From Microcaldota archaeon (GTDB lineage: Archaea; Micrarchaeota; Micrarchaeia; Anstonellales; VGKX01), in assembly GCA_021823945.1 (NCBI GenBank), contig JAKALW010000086.1, forward strand, positions 1 to 5,663: a stretch of DNA of 5,663 nt, read 5' to 3'. This document shows positions 3,381 to 5,663 of the stretch, piece after piece; position 1 is the stretch's first letter; the number at the start of each line of letters is the position of its first letter. Made by a program: the position numbers and the translations under genes. The notes beneath the pieces are model-generated. The model was not told the origin of the DNA and did not search any database. It saw nothing but the letters and a program-made list of their open reading frames with translations.

Positions 3381-5663
3381 ATGCATTATCTAAATGCCAA
3401 AGCAATCCTGCTCGCGATATTTGCCATCATCTCTTTTTCCGGCATTTTCCACGCGGCATACCCCTCCGGGCTAGTGTCATACTGGCCACTTGATTCCAAT
3501 GCCAATGACGCGCTTGGCGCGCACAATGGCGCAGTGAGCGGCGCCACGCTCAATTCCACAGGCGGCCAGGTAGGTGGCGCGTATTATTTCAACGGCTCGC
3601 AATACATAAGTTCAAGCGGGTTTACCGACCTTGGAACCAGCAACAAGACCTACTCCATAATAGGATGGGTAAAACTGGCGCCGGGACAGAATACTTCTAA
3701 CATACTTTTCATGAGCCAGTTTGCAAATGGGACCGGCTGGTGCTTGCCTCCTGTCTATCTTTACAATAGCAAATTGGTAGCGTACAGTTATAACGGCGCA
3801 TCGGTTGCCGCTACCGGCACCACTACGCTCCAGCCAAATGTCTGGTATATGTTCGCAACCACCTGGGACCCGGCAGGCGGCCTCAAGATATACGTCAATG
3901 GAGTCAACGAGGCTGCTACTTCAATGGCCCAATACACAGCAAGCGGCGTTTCCAACTACTTCTTCCTTGGATATTCCTCATCGGCATGCGGCTATTTCGG
4001 CTACTTCAAAGGCTCGATTGACGAGGTTGCGGTGTTCAACAGGGCGCTTTCCGCTCCTGAAATAGCAAACATGTATTCAAATTCCAAGGCAGGAGTGCGC
4101 AATTATTTTGCGCCTTACTCGCCCGGCCTGGTATCTTACTGGCCTTTCGATTCCAATGCCTATGACACAATGGACCTGAACAATGGCGCCGCAGGCTCTG
4201 GCGCTATCCTGAATTCAACTGGCGGCGAGGTGGGCGGGGCATATGCTTTCAATTCCACTGGCCATGTAAGCATGGCAGATTCAGCCTCTCTCGACCTGAC
4301 AGGCGCACTTACATTAGAGGGCTGGGCTAACACGCAAAACGCCGAGTTCCTGGACTCCAACACGACAAGGCCAATATCGTGCAAGCAGATTTTCGACAAT
4401 GGCCAGTCCACGGGCAACGGGTATTACACTATTTATCCGAACGGCTCGGCTGGCGGCTCAGTTGGCGCATACTGCGCAATGGACCCGACAGGCGAATTCG
4501 CAGGCGCGGGCCTGACAAGGCTCAATTCAAATATCTCATCTTCAACAGTGGCATATGGCCCCGGCGACGTCATCACCACCAACAATGTCCCTTCTACAAC
4601 TTGCACATCCTATGGTTCAGCATTCACAGTCAGCGGCATCCAAATCAATTATACTGACTTGGCAGTTCATTTGACAAGGACTACCACAATAGTCCAGTGC
4701 GCCAATATTGCCAATATTGGTGGTACCTATGGATCTGAATCTTACTGGAACGGCTCGGCTTGGGTGCCCAATTCTATGTGCATTTGGAGCGACGGCATAT
4801 GGGCAAACGCCGGAAATGCGGACATGACAAACCTCAAATTAAAGTGGAAGATTCAGGGCACGAAAGCCGCAAGCGGCAATATTCAATTTATATCTGATTG
4901 TTCAATGTCAAGCCCCACCGATACTGGCCAGATTCAGGTGACAGCCTGGGTGACAAGCGCCGGCACGAACGGCATAATCAAGGAGGGCGCATACGCGCTT
5001 GTCTTCGACAACCAGACGCTTATTGGCAGGATATACAACCAGACGATAACCGCGCCAATGCCCAAGGGCTGGAACCACGTGGCAATGACATATGACCCGT
5101 CCGCGGGCGCAAACCAACTAAGGCTTTACATAAACGGCACTCTTGCTGCGCAAAAGAACCTCTCCATGGCAATACCTGTCAGCACGGGCAGCCTTAACAT
5201 GGGCACTTTCACTGGGGCGATAGACGAGGTCGCCATATTCAACCGCGCCCTCAATGCCTCTGAAGTCTCCCAGTCCTATGATTATTCCAAGGGCGGGTTC
5301 GGGAACTATTTCACTCCGTCCACTCTGGCCTACGTATCCAATTTCTCCGGGGCCACCACTGACTTCAGCGCAGTGCCCAACCCGCAAAACATCACTGGCA
5401 TGGTCCTTGACAAGCCAGGCTCTGGCAGGATAACTTTCCCAGCAACCCACGGCGTCAATGGGTTTTCGCAGGATTATGACGCCAACGTGGTCATGGGCAA
5501 CGGCTTTGTTTCTGTCAATTCCTCTGCGCTTGACTCGTCTTTCAATTCCACCGCCACCCTCACAATGAACCTGACAGGCGCATATTCCGGCGCATCCGCT
5601 CCGGCAATATACTATTACGAGCCATTTGTGTCAAGCCAGAGCGCCATAATCGCCAATGGCTCT
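3381..5663 (+). CDS. Large secreted LamG-domain surface protein, C-terminus outside window
   Basis: ATG 3381 opens a frame of 761 codons with no stop before the window ends. ATG 3348 is also in frame, but 3381 gives a compact Sec signal peptide (about 1-26, hydrophobic core AILLAIFAII, likely cut near A25/A26) and fits the TATA spacing. Residues 30-232 form a LamG/concanavalin A-like jelly roll: GLVSYWPLD (30-38), W96, W155, LKIYVNG (168-174) and IDEVAVFNRAL (213-223), with one Cys pair (C121, C203). Residues 249-635 hold a second copy: GLVSYWPFD (249-257), W315, W564, LRLYING (580-586), IDEVAIFNRAL (614-624). It is interrupted at about 320-515 by an insert with six cysteines (334, 365, 408, 440, 467, 507). 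Both copies end in similar SK-G--NYF-P linkers (235-245, 637-647). From 651 a new Ser/Asn-rich beta module starts. I counted 23 N-x-S/T sequons, consistent with a glycosylated exterior protein. LamG folds usually bind glycans or proteins, so an adhesion or envelope role is inferred. Confidence 0.88.
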   Translation, partial: MHYLNAKAILLAIFAIISFSGIFHAAYPSGLVSYWPLDSNANDALGAHNGAVSGATLNSTGGQVGGAYYFNGSQYISSSGFTDLGTSNKTYSIIGWVKLAPGQNTSNILFMSQFANGTGWCLPPVYLYNSKLVAYSYNGASVAATGTTTLQPNVWYMFATTWDPAGGLKIYVNGVNEAATSMAQYTASGVSNYFFLGYSSSACGYFGYFKGSIDEVAVFNRALSAPEIANMYSNSKAGVRNYFAPYSPGLVSYWPFDSNAYDTMDLNNGAAGSGAILNSTGGEVGGAYAFNSTGHVSMADSASLDLTGALTLEGWANTQNAEFLDSNTTRPISCKQIFDNGQSTGNGYYTIYPNGSAGGSVGAYCAMDPTGEFAGAGLTRLNSNISSSTVAYGPGDVITTNNVPSTTCTSYGSAFTVSGIQINYTDLAVHLTRTTTIVQCANIANIGGTYGSESYWNGSAWVPNSMCIWSDGIWANAGNADMTNLKLKWKIQGTKAASGNIQFISDCSMSSPTDTGQIQVTAWVTSAGTNGIIKEGAYALVFDNQTLIGRIYNQTITAPMPKGWNHVAMTYDPSAGANQLRLYINGTLAAQKNLSMAIPVSTGSLNMGTFTGAIDEVAIFNRALNASEVSQSYDYSKGGFGNYFTPSTLAYVSNFSGATTDFSAVPNPQNITGMVLDKPGSGRITFPATHGVNGFSQDYDANVVMGNGFVSVNSSALDSSFNSTATLTMNLTGAYSGASAPAIYYYEPFVSSQSAIIANGS

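Noticed and set aside
4702..4719. Adjacent duplicate CCAATATTG
   Set aside because: It is a short in-frame duplication coding for A-N-I-A-N-I in the insert domain. It is too small to be more than local slippage.
1..5663. CRISPR array, tRNA, rRNA or replication origin
   Set aside because: No regularly spaced direct repeats, no cloverleaf with T-loop consensus, no rRNA signature and no origin-like repeat cluster were seen on reading either strand.

Overview
The window looks like a stretch of an archaeal chromosome, most likely from a DPANN-type lineage (Micrarchaeota or Diapherotrites-like). This is an inference. It rests on archaeal TATA-like boxes lying about 25-40 bp ahead of the start codons, on three genes that appear leaderless or nearly so (GTG at 1916, ATG at 2752, ATG at 3381), on poly-T tracts where terminators are expected, and on a large secreted, sequon-rich LamG protein. 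The taxon cannot be fixed from this sequence: there is no rRNA, tRNA or marker gene.

Layout. At the left edge a partial minus-strand gene (1-463) encodes the N-terminal 154 residues of a multi-pass membrane protein resembling isoprenylcysteine carboxyl methyltransferase (ICMT)-type enzymes. A 510-bp non-coding stretch (464-973) separates it from the plus-strand genes. That stretch holds a hairpin strongly reminiscent of the right end of an IS200/IS605 (IS1341, tnpB) element, which is also the 3' end of an omega-RNA, with no tnpB beside it. It also holds a second hairpin, and a G-quadruplex-capable region with a possible promoter and T-tract of its own. Three plus-strand genes of unknown function follow (974-1855, 1916-2593, 2752-3261), each with its own apparent promoter. 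The right half (3381-5663) is the start of a large secreted surface protein: a signal peptide, a LamG-like domain, a second LamG-like domain apparently split by a cysteine-containing insert that begins like a fibrinogen-related or GON-type domain, and the start of a further beta-rich module. It runs off the window.

How the genes work together. No pathway or operon links them visibly. Each plus-strand gene seems to be transcribed from its own promoter. The surface protein is an adhesin or cell-envelope candidate, and the three orphan genes have no recognisable family. The items most worth following up are the solo IS605/omega-RNA-like end, the possible structured transcript near 790-877, and the insert inside the second LamG domain. 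Nothing here proves a new defence or mobile system.
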